From: CAYTOF01 sp964439435
GTDB taxonomy: Bacteria; Bacillota; Clostridia; Oscillospirales; QAMX01
Direction of reading: 5' to 3'
NCBI GenBank assembly: GCA_964439435.1
Contig: CAYTOF010000055.1
Span: 1-14,339, forward strand
Length of the DNA stretch: 14,339 bases
Positions 1 to 7,289 of this stretch are shown in pieces (position 1 is the stretch's first letter; every line of letters begins with the position of its first letter). The translations under genes and the position numbers were made by a program. Below the pieces are notes generated by a model. The model saw only the letters and a list, made by a program, of their open reading frames with translations. It was not told the origin of the DNA and searched no databases.

Positions 1-78
1 CAGAAGTTTGAGCTTTTGGCTCATTTTGAATTTACACCATTATACGGACTTAATCCTCCTCTCTTTAAAGATCCTTAA
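1..78 (+). CDS. possible 3' end of a rightward gene (partial)
   Basis: Frame 1 is open from the window edge to a TAA at 76-78 and would encode about 25 residues ending in LYGLNPPLFKDP. The composition is protein-like, but a second frame on the same strand is also open to about position 84, so openness alone proves little. No family can be recognised from so short a tail. An AGGAGG string on the opposite strand here has no start codon at a usable distance and can be explained as Pro codons in this frame. This is a weak call. Confidence 0.25.
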   Translation, partial: QKFELLAHFEFTPLYGLNPPLFKDP

Positions 79-136
79 AGCATAATAATAAAAGCTCATA
101 TATCAAGTGTTTTACAACGATTCTTCTTATTTCTTA

Positions 137-165
137 TTGTAAACAAGGATTTTGTATGTTAAAAT
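137..165 (+). promoter_or_regulatory. promoter for the metallophosphoesterase
   Basis: A -35 box TTGTAA (137-142), a 17-base spacer and a -10 box TAAAAT (160-165) are visible. TGT directly before the -10 makes it an extended -10 (TGN) promoter. Transcription would start near 172, leaving about 32 bases of leader before the ATG at 204. This position argues against the GTG at 174 as the start codon. Confidence 0.6.
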
Positions 166-203
166 GATATAAAGTGAATAATATGTCATGGAAAGAGGTT
201 TTT

Positions 204-1442
204 ATGTCACATACTTTCGAAGATTTTACACCCATATTGCGTTTTATTGCTATGAGCGACATTCATTACCGTGATGAACACACTGATGTTCGAGACAGAT
301 TTGAATTAGGGCTTACTAAGGCATACGAATATGCCGAAAGCACAGACTACAAAAACATAGATGCCCTATGCATAGTGGGCGACTTTGCAAACCGCGGATC
401 CCTGATTGAAATGGAAGCCTTTAAGGAATCTGTCCGCCGTTTTAAACATCCAAAAACAGAGCTTATTATTTCAATTGCCACACATGAAATGAAAGACAAA
501 ACCATCGAGGCAACTGAGGATATGTTGCGAAACATTTTTGATTTGGAACCCGATGTTCACCGCACTATCAAAGGTTTTCATTTTATCTCCTTATCCACTA
601 CCGAAAGTGAAACAAGCAAACGATGTGGGTTCGACGAAAAGAAACGCCGTTGGTTTGCAGAACAAATGGAAATTGCATCTACTGATACACCTAAATATCC
701 AATTTTTATGTTTCAGCATCCCCATCCCAAAGACACGGTGTATGGTGCCATTAAATGGGGAAACGGGGATCTATATCCCATACAAGAAAAATATCCTGCA
801 CTGGTGACATTTTCCGGGCACTCACATGCTCCGATAAACGATCCTCGCTCTATCCACCAGCGTGATTTCACTTCTCTGGGATGTGGCTCGCTTGCGTATT
901 TCGAGTTGGATGAATTTGATAAAGTATATGGCACTGTCCCACCACGTGCTAAGATATGTGCACAGTATTTAATAGTTGAAGCAGATGCCCAAGGTCGTGT
1001 CCGTGTACTACCATATGATATTATTACCGAACAATTTTTTCCTGATATCCACTACATAGAAAAGCCATGGGATAAAAGTACTTTTGTTTACAATGACAGT
1101 CGTCCGGGCTCTGGATCTCTTCCGTTTTTCCCTGAAGGTTCAAAACTTGGTGTTGAAAATATTTTAAACAATGGATTGACTCTAATAATCCCACAAGCTC
1201 AGATAGATGCATTTAGAGTAAACTCATATTATATACACATATATGACAAAGCTACTCATGAAAAAGTGAAAACTCTAAGTATATGGTCTGAATATTACTT
1301 TTACGATATGCCACCAACACTTTTTCTTGAAATCGATGAGCTTGAGAGCGGAAAAACGTTTGATATCGAAGTGTTTGCATGTAACTTCTGGAATAAACTT
1401 TCGAAAGATTGCCTGCAAACAACTGTGACAACAAAAGCATAA
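204..1442 (+). CDS. calcineurin-like metallophosphoesterase with C-terminal beta domain
   Basis: This is a 412-residue putative metal-dependent phosphoesterase, cytoplasmic as there is no signal peptide or membrane segment. The metallophosphoesterase motifs appear in order: D-x-H (SDIHY, D19/H21), GD (VGDFANRG, D60), a third motif at 92-95, a metal-binding His (FQHPHP, H172) and GHSH (205-208). The third motif reads ATHE where the family normally has GNH[DE], so the catalytic/bridging Asn is Thr. Residues from about 320 onward look like a beta-sandwich module, but I cannot name it. The ATG at 204 is chosen because AAAGAGG lies five bases upstream; in-frame starts at 174 (GTG) and 183 are at or near the predicted transcription start. 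The gene is monocistronic, with its own promoter and terminator. The substrate is unknown; phosphodiester or nucleotide substrates are typical of the family. The family is clear, the activity is not. Confidence 0.85.
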   Translation: MSHTFEDFTPILRFIAMSDIHYRDEHTDVRDRFELGLTKAYEYAESTDYKNIDALCIVGDFANRGSLIEMEAFKESVRRFKHPKTELIISIATHEMKDKTIEATEDMLRNIFDLEPDVHRTIKGFHFISLSTTESETSKRCGFDEKKRRWFAEQMEIASTDTPKYPIFMFQHPHPKDTVYGAIKWGNGDLYPIQEKYPALVTFSGHSHAPINDPRSIHQRDFTSLGCGSLAYFELDEFDKVYGTVPPRAKICAQYLIVEADAQGRVRVLPYDIITEQFFPDIHYIEKPWDKSTFVYNDSRPGSGSLPFFPEGSKLGVENILNNGLTLIIPQAQIDAFRVNSYYIHIYDKATHEKVKTLSIWSEYYFYDMPPTLFLEIDELESGKTFDIEVFACNFWNKLSKDCLQTTVTTKA

Positions 1443-1466
1443 TCATGCCAAACACAATTTTATTGC

Positions 1467-1508
1467 AAGAAAGAAGATGCCTCTTCCGTCTGCTGCATCT
1501 TCTTTCTT
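1467..1508 (+). terminator. strong intrinsic terminator after the phosphoesterase
   Basis: A perfect 14-bp stem pairs 1467-1480 (AAGAAAGAAGATGC) with 1495-1508 around a 14-base loop, 25 bases after the stop codon. The right arm is pyrimidine-rich and runs into TATATTTCTATAT. It faces the phosphoesterase, and its position between convergent genes means it may also stop leftward transcripts from alr. Confidence 0.8.
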
Positions 1509-1547
1509 TATATTTCTATATTAATAGCAAATAATCAAACAAATTGA

Positions 1548-1569
1548 TTTTTTGTAATACTACAAAAAA
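1548..1569. terminator. AT-rich hairpin between convergent genes, possible alr terminator
   Basis: TTTTTTGTA (1548-1556) pairs with TACAAAAAA (1561-1569) around a 4-base loop, giving U-tracts in either reading direction. It lies 23 bases past the alr stop codon. The stem has only two G-C pairs, so it would be weak alone. Confidence 0.35.
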
Positions 1570-1591
1570 AGACAGGGACTATAATCATCTA

Positions 1592-2737
1592 CTACAGATA
1601 TTTTCTTGGAACTCTTGCACCAACTCTACACACCAATTCATAGTTTATTGTTCCGGCTGTTCTTGCGATGGTTTCAGCATGTAATGTGTTGCCACTTTCA
1701 TCTTTACCAAACAAAACTATCTCATCTCCTACCCGAGCCTTTATACCATTCAAATTAAACATCGTCATGTCCATGCAAACCCTACCTAATACGTCTACAG
1801 TCTTACCATTACATAGAGCTACCCCACAAGCAGATAAACTGCGTGGATAGCCATCAGCATACCCAATAGGTACAACTGCCACATCACACCCATTGCCCAA
1901 TTTGCTGCCACCATAACTGATTGTACAACCTCTATCATAGTGTGTGACTTGAACAAGTCTTGACTTCAGAGTCATTGCAGCGGTAAGTCTTGCCTCACTG
2001 GCCATACCGTCCGAATCATTGTCAGGACTCAAACCGTACAATGCTATACCAGGCCTCACTGCATCCAAGGCAAACTGCGGATATCTTATTAACGCTGCAC
2101 TGTTTGAACAGTGCAGCAGCTTTGGCCTAAGCCCATGCTCCAGCAGCTCATTGCATAAAAGGTTAAATAGTTCAAATTGCTTTGGGGTCAGGGTATCATC
2201 TGATTCATCAGCAGTTGCAAAATGTGAAAAAAGACCGCCAATATTTATATTAGGAAGTTGTGCTATTTTCAATATTTGTGACACTGTATCGCCGAGCTGA
2301 GACTTATCATGTATTGGTAGCCCAAGCCGCCCCATACCTGTTTCGACTTTGATATGTACATCAACAATCCCATATCCACTTGCCATTAAAGATAATTTGT
2401 AGGCATTCTCATACGAGTTGACGGTCGTCGTTATATTGTACCCAATATACAGCTTCGCACAACTAGGTTCGCTTTTGCCGAGAATAATTATCGGTTTTTT
2501 GATACCATTTTTTCGGAGTTCAATCGCCTCATTCTCACAACTAACAGCGAACATATCTGCTCCACATTTTTCCAACAAAGGAGCGACAGCATGTGCGCCA
2601 TGTCCATATGCATCCGCCTTAACAACACAAATAATCTTTGTTTTTTTATCTGTCATTGTTCGAAGTTTAATATAATTTGAACGTATAATATCAAGATTTA
2701 TTTCTGCACAGCATCTTACATCTACGCTTAAACTCAT
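1592..2737 (-). CDS. alr: alanine racemase
   Basis: This PLP-dependent cytoplasmic enzyme interconverts L- and D-alanine and so supplies D-alanine for peptidoglycan precursors. At 381 residues it has the usual family length. The PLP lysine is K40 in VVKADAYGHG. Other family signatures are ETGMGRLG (132-139), VRPGIALYG (228-236), the catalytic Tyr in TISYGG (Y275), GYADGYPR (292-299), the MDM of GRVCMDM (318-324) and the C-terminal RVGARVPRKYL. The fold is expected to be an N-terminal TIM barrel followed by a C-terminal beta domain, active as a dimer. The start has a modest upstream AAGGCGG site. The gene follows nnrD after 183 bases, and the acpS-nnrD-alr order is familiar from Firmicutes. 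A possible separate promoter lies in that gap. Nothing appears truncated. Confidence 0.96.
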   Translation of the reverse strand: MSLSVDVRCCAEINLDIIRSNYIKLRTMTDKKTKIICVVKADAYGHGAHAVAPLLEKCGADMFAVSCENEAIELRKNGIKKPIIILGKSEPSCAKLYIGYNITTTVNSYENAYKLSLMASGYGIVDVHIKVETGMGRLGLPIHDKSQLGDTVSQILKIAQLPNINIGGLFSHFATADESDDTLTPKQFELFNLLCNELLEHGLRPKLLHCSNSAALIRYPQFALDAVRPGIALYGLSPDNDSDGMASEARLTAAMTLKSRLVQVTHYDRGCTISYGGSKLGNGCDVAVVPIGYADGYPRSLSACGVALCNGKTVDVLGRVCMDMTMFNLNGIKARVGDEIVLFGKDESGNTLHAETIARTAGTINYELVCRVGARVPRKYL

Positions 2738-2838
2738 TGTTTACAATCCGCCTTACACTTTTAAAGAATGACTATCAATTACAGCATATTCGCTTGTTAT
2801 TTACTCTAAATATCTCTCACTAAATCAAAATGTTAGCT

Positions 2839-2867
2839 TTTATACATTTCCAAGGTATGAGAGTCGA
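2839..2867 (-). promoter_or_regulatory. candidate promoter for alr
   Basis: Read on the minus strand, TCGACT (2862-2867), a 17-base spacer and TATAAA (2839-2844) make an acceptable sigma-A-like promoter. It would give a leader of about 95 bases before alr. The boxes are imperfect and the gap is AT-rich, so this is tentative. Confidence 0.35.
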
Positions 2868-2920
2868 TGCTTCGAGGTTTCACTAATTCTATTTTTAATG
2901 TTATTATTTCCTCTTTTTGA

Positions 2921-3805
2921 CTAAATTCCGCGGACGTTTTTAATAGCCTTGGGTAAATGCTCAAGGATATTAAAAGGCGTCATACCAACTTCACCAAACT
3001 CAACACTGGCCATGTCACCGGCCATGCCATGAAGATAAACACCTGCAGTTGTAGATATAAAATGGTCTTCACATTGTGCCATAATAGCTGCAATCATACC
3101 GGCTAAAATATCCCCACTACCACCTTTAGCCATGCCGGGGTTGCCTGTTTTGTTGATATAAACTCTGCCATCAGGTGATGCAACGACACTCTCATGCCCT
3201 TTCATTACCAATACCACTCCGTATGTTTTCGATAAACGTAAAGCAGCTTCATGTCTTTCTTCTCCTATTAAACATATTTCTTCGCCATGAAAGCGTGATA
3301 GCTCACCATCATGAGGCGTCATAACAACTTTGCGGTCTTTTATGTTTAAGGAGTTTTTGTTGATGGCATTAATACCATCAGCATCGATTATCATGGGGAC
3401 ATTGGCTTCTTCTACAAGCGAACTTATGACTTTAGTGACACCTTTACCTTTCCCCAGCCCACAGCCAACCAAAACCACATCAGATTCTTCTGCAATTCTC
3501 AATACGTCTTTCACAGCCGACGCTGCAATACATCCTCTGTTGTCACTTTTTAATGGGCGCGACATAGCCTCTAAGCATTTGCCTGCTACGATATCATATA
3601 CAACATCCGGACATGCAAGTGTAACAAGCCCGGCACCGGTTTTTATTGCTGCGAGCGTGGCAAAGCAAGCGGCGCCGCTTAAACCCTTTGACCCCGCCAA
3701 GACGCACAGTTTTCCATAATCTCCTTTGTGCGAGTTTTTCATACGTTTTGGTAAGGCTTTTCTAACAGATTCATCTCCGGTCATAAATTCATCACCCAGT
3801 TGCAT
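2921..3805 (-). CDS. nnrD: ADP/ATP-dependent NAD(P)H-hydrate dehydratase
   Basis: This metabolite-repair enzyme dehydrates the damaged cofactor NAD(P)HX back to NAD(P)H using ADP or ATP, in the cytoplasm. Its 294 residues form a single ribokinase-like domain. Signatures seen are SHKGDYGKLCVLAGS (25-39), DADG (141-144), TPHDGE (163-168, usually TPHPGE), KGHESVVASPDG (202-213), the nucleotide-binding GNPGMAKGGSGDILAG (221-236) and YLHGMAGD (257-264). It lacks the NnrE epimerase domain that is often fused at the N-terminus, so an epimerase, if present, is elsewhere. The ATG at 3805 has no good ribosome site. An in-frame ATG at 3784 sits six bases after GGTGAT, which matches the distal part of the Shine-Dalgarno sequence, so the true start may be there (287 residues). 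It lies 62 bases after acpS and is probably co-transcribed with it. Confidence 0.93.
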   Translation of the reverse strand: MQLGDEFMTGDESVRKALPKRMKNSHKGDYGKLCVLAGSKGLSGAACFATLAAIKTGAGLVTLACPDVVYDIVAGKCLEAMSRPLKSDNRGCIAASAVKDVLRIAEESDVVLVGCGLGKGKGVTKVISSLVEEANVPMIIDADGINAINKNSLNIKDRKVVMTPHDGELSRFHGEEICLIGEERHEAALRLSKTYGVVLVMKGHESVVASPDGRVYINKTGNPGMAKGGSGDILAGMIAAIMAQCEDHFISTTAGVYLHGMAGDMASVEFGEVGMTPFNILEHLPKAIKNVRGI

Positions 3806-3867
3806 ATTTATTAAGTTACAGAAAAATCGTTGTGCCTTTTTGGGGATGGATAATCACTTCATCTGGT

Positions 3868-4287
3868 TTAATTGTTTTCGATACCAACTACCGTTGCAAC
3901 AGCATAATTCGTACTGTGAGAGATAGACAAGGCAAAAATATATTCGTTTTCAAAACAAGCGTAATCTCCATGCAGTTTTAAGTAGGGTTTTCCATTTTCA
4001 TAATGCAATATCTCAATGTTTTTTAATGTTCCGGGATAAACTCCCAGACCAACGGCCTTTCCAAAAGCCTCTTTTGCTGCAAAAATTCCTGCTGCACTTC
4101 GTGCTGAATTTTTGCCCTTCGAAGCAAGATAGTCTCTTTCCCTTTGAGTCATACATTTTTTAAAAAAGAAAGGTCTTTTTGCTAGCTTTTCTATCCGCTT
4201 GACTTCAATAATATCTGTCCCAGCTAATATTTTGCCAAGCTCTATTTTTAGTTCTGAATATTGCTTGTATTGAATTTCACTGCTCAT
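3868..4287 (-). CDS. acpS: holo-[acyl-carrier-protein] synthase
   Basis: The enzyme transfers 4'-phosphopantetheine from coenzyme A to a serine of apo-ACP, activating ACP for fatty acid synthesis. The AcpS hallmarks are present: GTDIIEVKRIEKL with Mg-binding D25, FAAKEAFGKAVGLG with E73, and SISHSTNYAVATVV at the C-terminus. At 139 residues it is somewhat longer than typical AcpS (about 120), because about 18 charged residues precede the usual start near the GTDI motif. No in-frame ATG, GTG or TTG start closer to the motif is visible, so the extension looks real. Its ATG overlaps the stop of the upstream membrane-protein gene (ATGA, 4 bases), indicating translational coupling. nnrD follows downstream. 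Confidence 0.95.
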   Translation of the reverse strand: MSSEIQYKQYSELKIELGKILAGTDIIEVKRIEKLAKRPFFFKKCMTQRERDYLASKGKNSARSAAGIFAAKEAFGKAVGLGVYPGTLKNIEILHYENGKPYLKLHGDYACFENEYIFALSISHSTNYAVATVVGIENN

Positions 4288-4787
4288 TTTTTTATCCTTC
4301 GAGGAATGAATTTTTCAATTCCATCTCGCATTTTTTGTGGAGGTTCAAATATCAACAGGGTTTTTCCCTGACCTTCACCATAGATTGCATACCATCGTTC
4401 TGCAGAAACTGAACCCGATGAGACATCAATATATTTCAAAGTTTTTGCACGAGTTAATTCTCTTATTTTTTTTTCATCATATGGAGCCAATATTTCAATG
4501 TCAGGTACTTTTAGAGAGAGCACATGCTTTCTTTTCTCTCTTGCAATTATTTTATCAACATCCAAATCTTCATTTGTGAGAATATATTCATATTCAATAT
4601 CAAATTGTTTGTACGCAAAATAAACACCGAAAAACACGCCACCAATAATCAGTACAACCATTATATCAGCAAATAGAATACCCAAAGTCATAATCACAAT
4701 GGCAGTCAACGCAATCAGTGCTTTATAAAAATAGTCTTTGATGCTTTGTTGTTTCTTAACAAGATGCTCGTTGAATATATCGTTCAT
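4284..4787 (-). CDS. small membrane protein with cytoplasmic C-terminal domain, unknown function
   Basis: The 167-residue product has a charged N-terminus, two hydrophobic stretches (about 22-41 and 43-60) that probably form a membrane hairpin, and a soluble region of about 105 residues. The soluble part begins FDIEYEYILTNEDLDVDKI and ends with a basic tail (IPRRIKK). The layout recalls small Firmicutes membrane proteins catalogued under uncharacterised DUFs (possibly DUF6106), but I recall this rather than verify it. The EYEYxLTNxxLDVDKI stretch suggests a PH-like beta fold after the membrane anchor. GGGAG lies eight bases before the ATG. The gene follows nfnB by 72 bases and overlaps acpS by 4, so it belongs to this operon. 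No function is assigned. Confidence 0.85.
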   Translation of the reverse strand: MNDIFNEHLVKKQQSIKDYFYKALIALTAIVIMTLGILFADIMVVLIIGGVFFGVYFAYKQFDIEYEYILTNEDLDVDKIIAREKRKHVLSLKVPDIEILAPYDEKKIRELTRAKTLKYIDVSSGSVSAERWYAIYGEGQGKTLLIFEPPQKMRDGIEKFIPRRIKK

Positions 4788-4859
4788 TCTTATTCTCCCA
4801 TATGCAGAGTGGCACTTACTTAATATACCACTTGTTTTGTTTGGAAATCATAAAACTGT

Positions 4860-6287
4860 TTATCTGCTATCTTTACCGGACAATTCCTTGTCAATGTTTG
4901 TGGCTGCTTTTTTACCGGCACCCATTGCTAGAATCACGGTTGCCGATCCGGTCACAGCGTCTCCTCCGGCATAGACACTCTGTTTTGATGTTTGTCCCAT
5001 TTCGTCGACAACTATACAACCCCATTTGTTGGTTTTTAATCCTTCAGTTGTCATCGATATGAGTGGGTTGGGGGATGTCCCAATGGCGATTATAACTGCA
5101 TCAAGCTCAACTTCATGTTCACTGCCCAAAATCGCATTTGGGCGCCTTCTACCACTTGAGTCAGGTTCACCAAGTTCCATTTTAATGCATTTAATAGCTT
5201 TGACTTCACCGTTGTCATCACCGATAATTTCAACCGGATTTGTCAAGAATTTGAATTCAATGCCCTCTTCTTTTGCGTGGTGGATTTCTTCTTGTCTTGC
5301 CGGAAGTTCTTCTTCGCCCCTACGATAGATAACAAGAACCTCTTCAGCGCCCAGACGCAAAGCACTGCGGGCTGCGTCCATAGCAACATTGCCTCCTCCC
5401 ACCACTCCAACACGCTTATGTCTTTTTATCGGCGTATCGTAATCTTGGCGGTATGCTTTCATCAAGTTTATTCTCGTAAGATATTCATTTGCAGAATAAA
5501 CCCCATTCAAATTTTCTCCTGGTATATTCATAAAAGCGGGTAGACCTGCGCCCGTACCTATAAAAACAGCAGAATGACCTTTTTCAAACAACTCGTCTAT
5601 AGTAATGGTACGACCTATAACGCAATCTGTCTCTATTTTTACACCTCTGCAAACAAGCTGCTCAATCTCTCTAGTCACTATTTCTTTTGGCAATCTGAAT
5701 TCCGGAATGCCGTAAACAAGTACTCCACCGGGCATATGGAATGCTTCGTAAATCGTAACATCATATCCAAGTTCACATAAGTCCCCGGCGCATGCCAGCC
5801 CGGCGGGTCCTGCTCCAACAACAGCAACACTTTTTTTATCTGTTATACTTGTCACGGGATCGGCATATATTGTGCCAGAAACATGGTTATGCAAATGCTC
5901 CGAGTTTTGCATTGCATAGTCAGCAACAAAGCGCTCTAACCTGCCAATAGCCACCGGCGAATGTTTTATACCTCGCACACATAATTGCTCACATTGTATC
6001 TCTTGAGGGCAAACCCTTCCACACACTGCAGGTAAAGCATTTGTCTCTTTAATTACCGTTTCAGCGCTTAAGATATCTCCTTTTGTGATAAACTCTATAA
6101 ACTTCGGAATGTTTATGTTTACAGGACAACCTTTAACACAAGGTTGATTTTTACATTGCAAGCATCTCTGTGCTTCATTGATAGCTTGGGTTATTGTATA
6201 ACCTAGTGTAACCTCGGAAAAGTTGTTAATGCGAGCTTTGGGGTGCTGTTCCGGCATTGGAGTTTTTTCTTTTTGCATATTTGGCAT
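4860..6287 (-). CDS. nfnB: NADP-binding subunit of bifurcating ferredoxin:NADP transhydrogenase (GltD-like)
   Basis: This is the large subunit of an NfnAB-type complex, which couples NADH and reduced ferredoxin oxidation to reduction of two NADP+ by flavin-based electron bifurcation. In the 475-residue protein, eight N-terminal cysteines (42, 45, 50, 54 and 89, 93, 99, 103) fit two [4Fe-4S] clusters. An FAD-binding VVGAGPAGLA follows (about 156-165), then a second Rossmann motif for NADP(H), RVGVVGGGNVAMDAA (292-306), and the flavin-site VYAGGDAVTGS (438-448). The fold is that of the glutamate synthase small subunit, but no large glutamate synthase subunit is nearby; the PyrK-like partner upstream supports Nfn. 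I place the start at 6287, where AGAGG sits six bases upstream and the ATG falls one base past the nfnA stop. An in-frame ATG at 6329 would overlap nfnA by 41 bases. Sulfide dehydrogenase or another GltD-like role is the alternative. Confidence 0.9.
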   Translation of the reverse strand: MPNMQKEKTPMPEQHPKARINNFSEVTLGYTITQAINEAQRCLQCKNQPCVKGCPVNINIPKFIEFITKGDILSAETVIKETNALPAVCGRVCPQEIQCEQLCVRGIKHSPVAIGRLERFVADYAMQNSEHLHNHVSGTIYADPVTSITDKKSVAVVGAGPAGLACAGDLCELGYDVTIYEAFHMPGGVLVYGIPEFRLPKEIVTREIEQLVCRGVKIETDCVIGRTITIDELFEKGHSAVFIGTGAGLPAFMNIPGENLNGVYSANEYLTRINLMKAYRQDYDTPIKRHKRVGVVGGGNVAMDAARSALRLGAEEVLVIYRRGEEELPARQEEIHHAKEEGIEFKFLTNPVEIIGDDNGEVKAIKCIKMELGEPDSSGRRRPNAILGSEHEVELDAVIIAIGTSPNPLISMTTEGLKTNKWGCIVVDEMGQTSKQSVYAGGDAVTGSATVILAMGAGKKAATNIDKELSGKDSR

Positions 6288-6288
6288 A

Positions 6289-7140
6289 TTAATCCTCTGC
6301 GACATCGCTTCCTGAAATACGGCACCCATAACTCATTATCGCATGTTTTTCTTCGTCTTTATAATATGCGGCACGCCTAATTGCTTCATCAAAATCAACA
6401 AGATGCCCATCAAAATCAGGTCCATCAACACATGCGAATTTTGTCTTTCCATCAACAGTTACACGGCAACCGCCACACATGCCGGTCCCATCTATCATTA
6501 AGGGATTCATACTGACTATAGTCTTAATACCATATGTGCTTGTAAGCAGGCTTACATATTTCATCATAACAAGAGGACCTATCGCTATGACAGCATCTGT
6601 TTTTTCACCTGTTAAAATGATTTCCTTTAAAGCATCCGTAACTAAGCCTTTTCTGCCATATGAACCATCATCAGTGCAAATAATCAATTTATCTGACACT
6701 TCTCGCATTTCATCTTCAAAAAATACTAAGTCAGCTTGTCTAAAGCCTGCTATGATGTCCACATAAGCTCCGCCCAGTTTTAATGCTTTTGCTTGAGGAT
6801 ACGCAATTGCACAACCAAGTCCTCCTCCCACAACACATACTCTTTCCAATCCTGCAATGTCAGATGGCTTCCCAAGCGGTCCTGCTACATTGGCCAGCTT
6901 ATCCCCTTGCACCATTTGGCCAAGCTTCTTTGTGGTTGCACCCACTTCCTGAAAAACAAGGGTTATAGTCCCTTCTAGGCTTTCGTGATCAGCTATTGTG
7001 AGTGGGATGCGTTCTCCCGCCTCATCCACTCTAAGCATAACAAACTGGCCAGGCTGCGCTTTCTTAGCTATTTGCGGAGCCATTACTCTGATCAGCTTAA
7101 CTTGTGGGTTCAGTCTTTTTGTTGCAGTAATTGTATACAT
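6289..7140 (-). CDS. nfnA: NAD-binding subunit of bifurcating ferredoxin:NADP transhydrogenase (PyrK-like)
   Basis: This is the small subunit of the Nfn complex: it binds FAD, NAD(H) and a [2Fe-2S] cluster and passes electrons to NfnB. The 283 residues match the usual NfnA length. Seen in order are a flavodoxin-reductase-like FAD domain (PGQFVMLRVDE at about 30-40, RIPLTI at 44-49), an NAD-binding segment (VCVVGGGLGCAIAYPQ, about 101-116) and a C-terminal cluster region. That region has C222, C225 and C237 plus D217, consistent with the Asp-plus-three-Cys [2Fe-2S] ligation described for NfnA. The start at 7140 is supported by GGAGAG five bases upstream. A longer frame from 7170 would begin near the predicted transcription start. 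nfnB begins one base after this stop codon, implying strict coupling. Other PyrK-like electron-transfer subunits are possible, but the GltD-like partner makes Nfn most likely. Confidence 0.9.
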   Translation of the reverse strand: MYTITATKRLNPQVKLIRVMAPQIAKKAQPGQFVMLRVDEAGERIPLTIADHESLEGTITLVFQEVGATTKKLGQMVQGDKLANVAGPLGKPSDIAGLERVCVVGGGLGCAIAYPQAKALKLGGAYVDIIAGFRQADLVFFEDEMREVSDKLIICTDDGSYGRKGLVTDALKEIILTGEKTDAVIAIGPLVMMKYVSLLTSTYGIKTIVSMNPLMIDGTGMCGGCRVTVDGKTKFACVDGPDFDGHLVDFDEAIRRAAYYKDEEKHAIMSYGCRISGSDVAED

Positions 7141-7171
7141 AATTCTCTCCAGCTTGCGTATGAATGCCATG

Positions 7172-7199
7172 AATATATTTGATGATCAGGCAAAATCAA
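7172..7199 (-). promoter_or_regulatory. candidate promoter for nfnA-nfnB
   Basis: On the minus strand, TTGATT (7194-7199), a 16-base spacer and TATATT (7172-7177) precede nfnA. The start of transcription would be near 7165, about 25 bases before the ATG at 7140. No terminator is evident between the mannosidase stop and this point, so readthrough from the mannosidase is also possible. Confidence 0.45.
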
Positions 7200-7289
7200 T
7201 CTCCGGGACCGTGCCTTGTGAGTAATTGTTTAAACGAATATAAATAATTCAGGTAAATAATTAATTGTAGGTACGGAACTTGAGTTAAA

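Noticed and set aside
1..24. Leftward ATG at 24 starting MSQKLKLL, with an AGGAGG further upstream
   Set aside because: The AGGAGG lies about 30 bases before this ATG, too far for initiation, and no convincing leftward promoter was seen. Only eight codons remain in the window.
10..28. Hairpin TGAGC/GCTCA followed by TTTT near the left edge
   Set aside because: The stem has only five pairs, and it lies inside the possible reading frame that continues to position 78.
538..807. Overlapping open frame of 89 codons within the phosphoesterase gene
   Set aside because: It lies wholly inside a clear gene in another frame, has no ribosome site, and shows no recognisable motifs.
4808..4832. Hairpin AGTGG/CCACT between nfnB and the membrane-protein gene
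   Set aside because: It has five pairs and a 15-base loop, and the T-rich flank is on the wrong side for leftward transcription.
4860..6287. Glutamate synthase small subunit (gltD)
   Set aside because: Sequence similarity alone would allow it, but there is no large glutamate synthase subunit nearby and the coupled PyrK-like partner indicates an Nfn-type complex.
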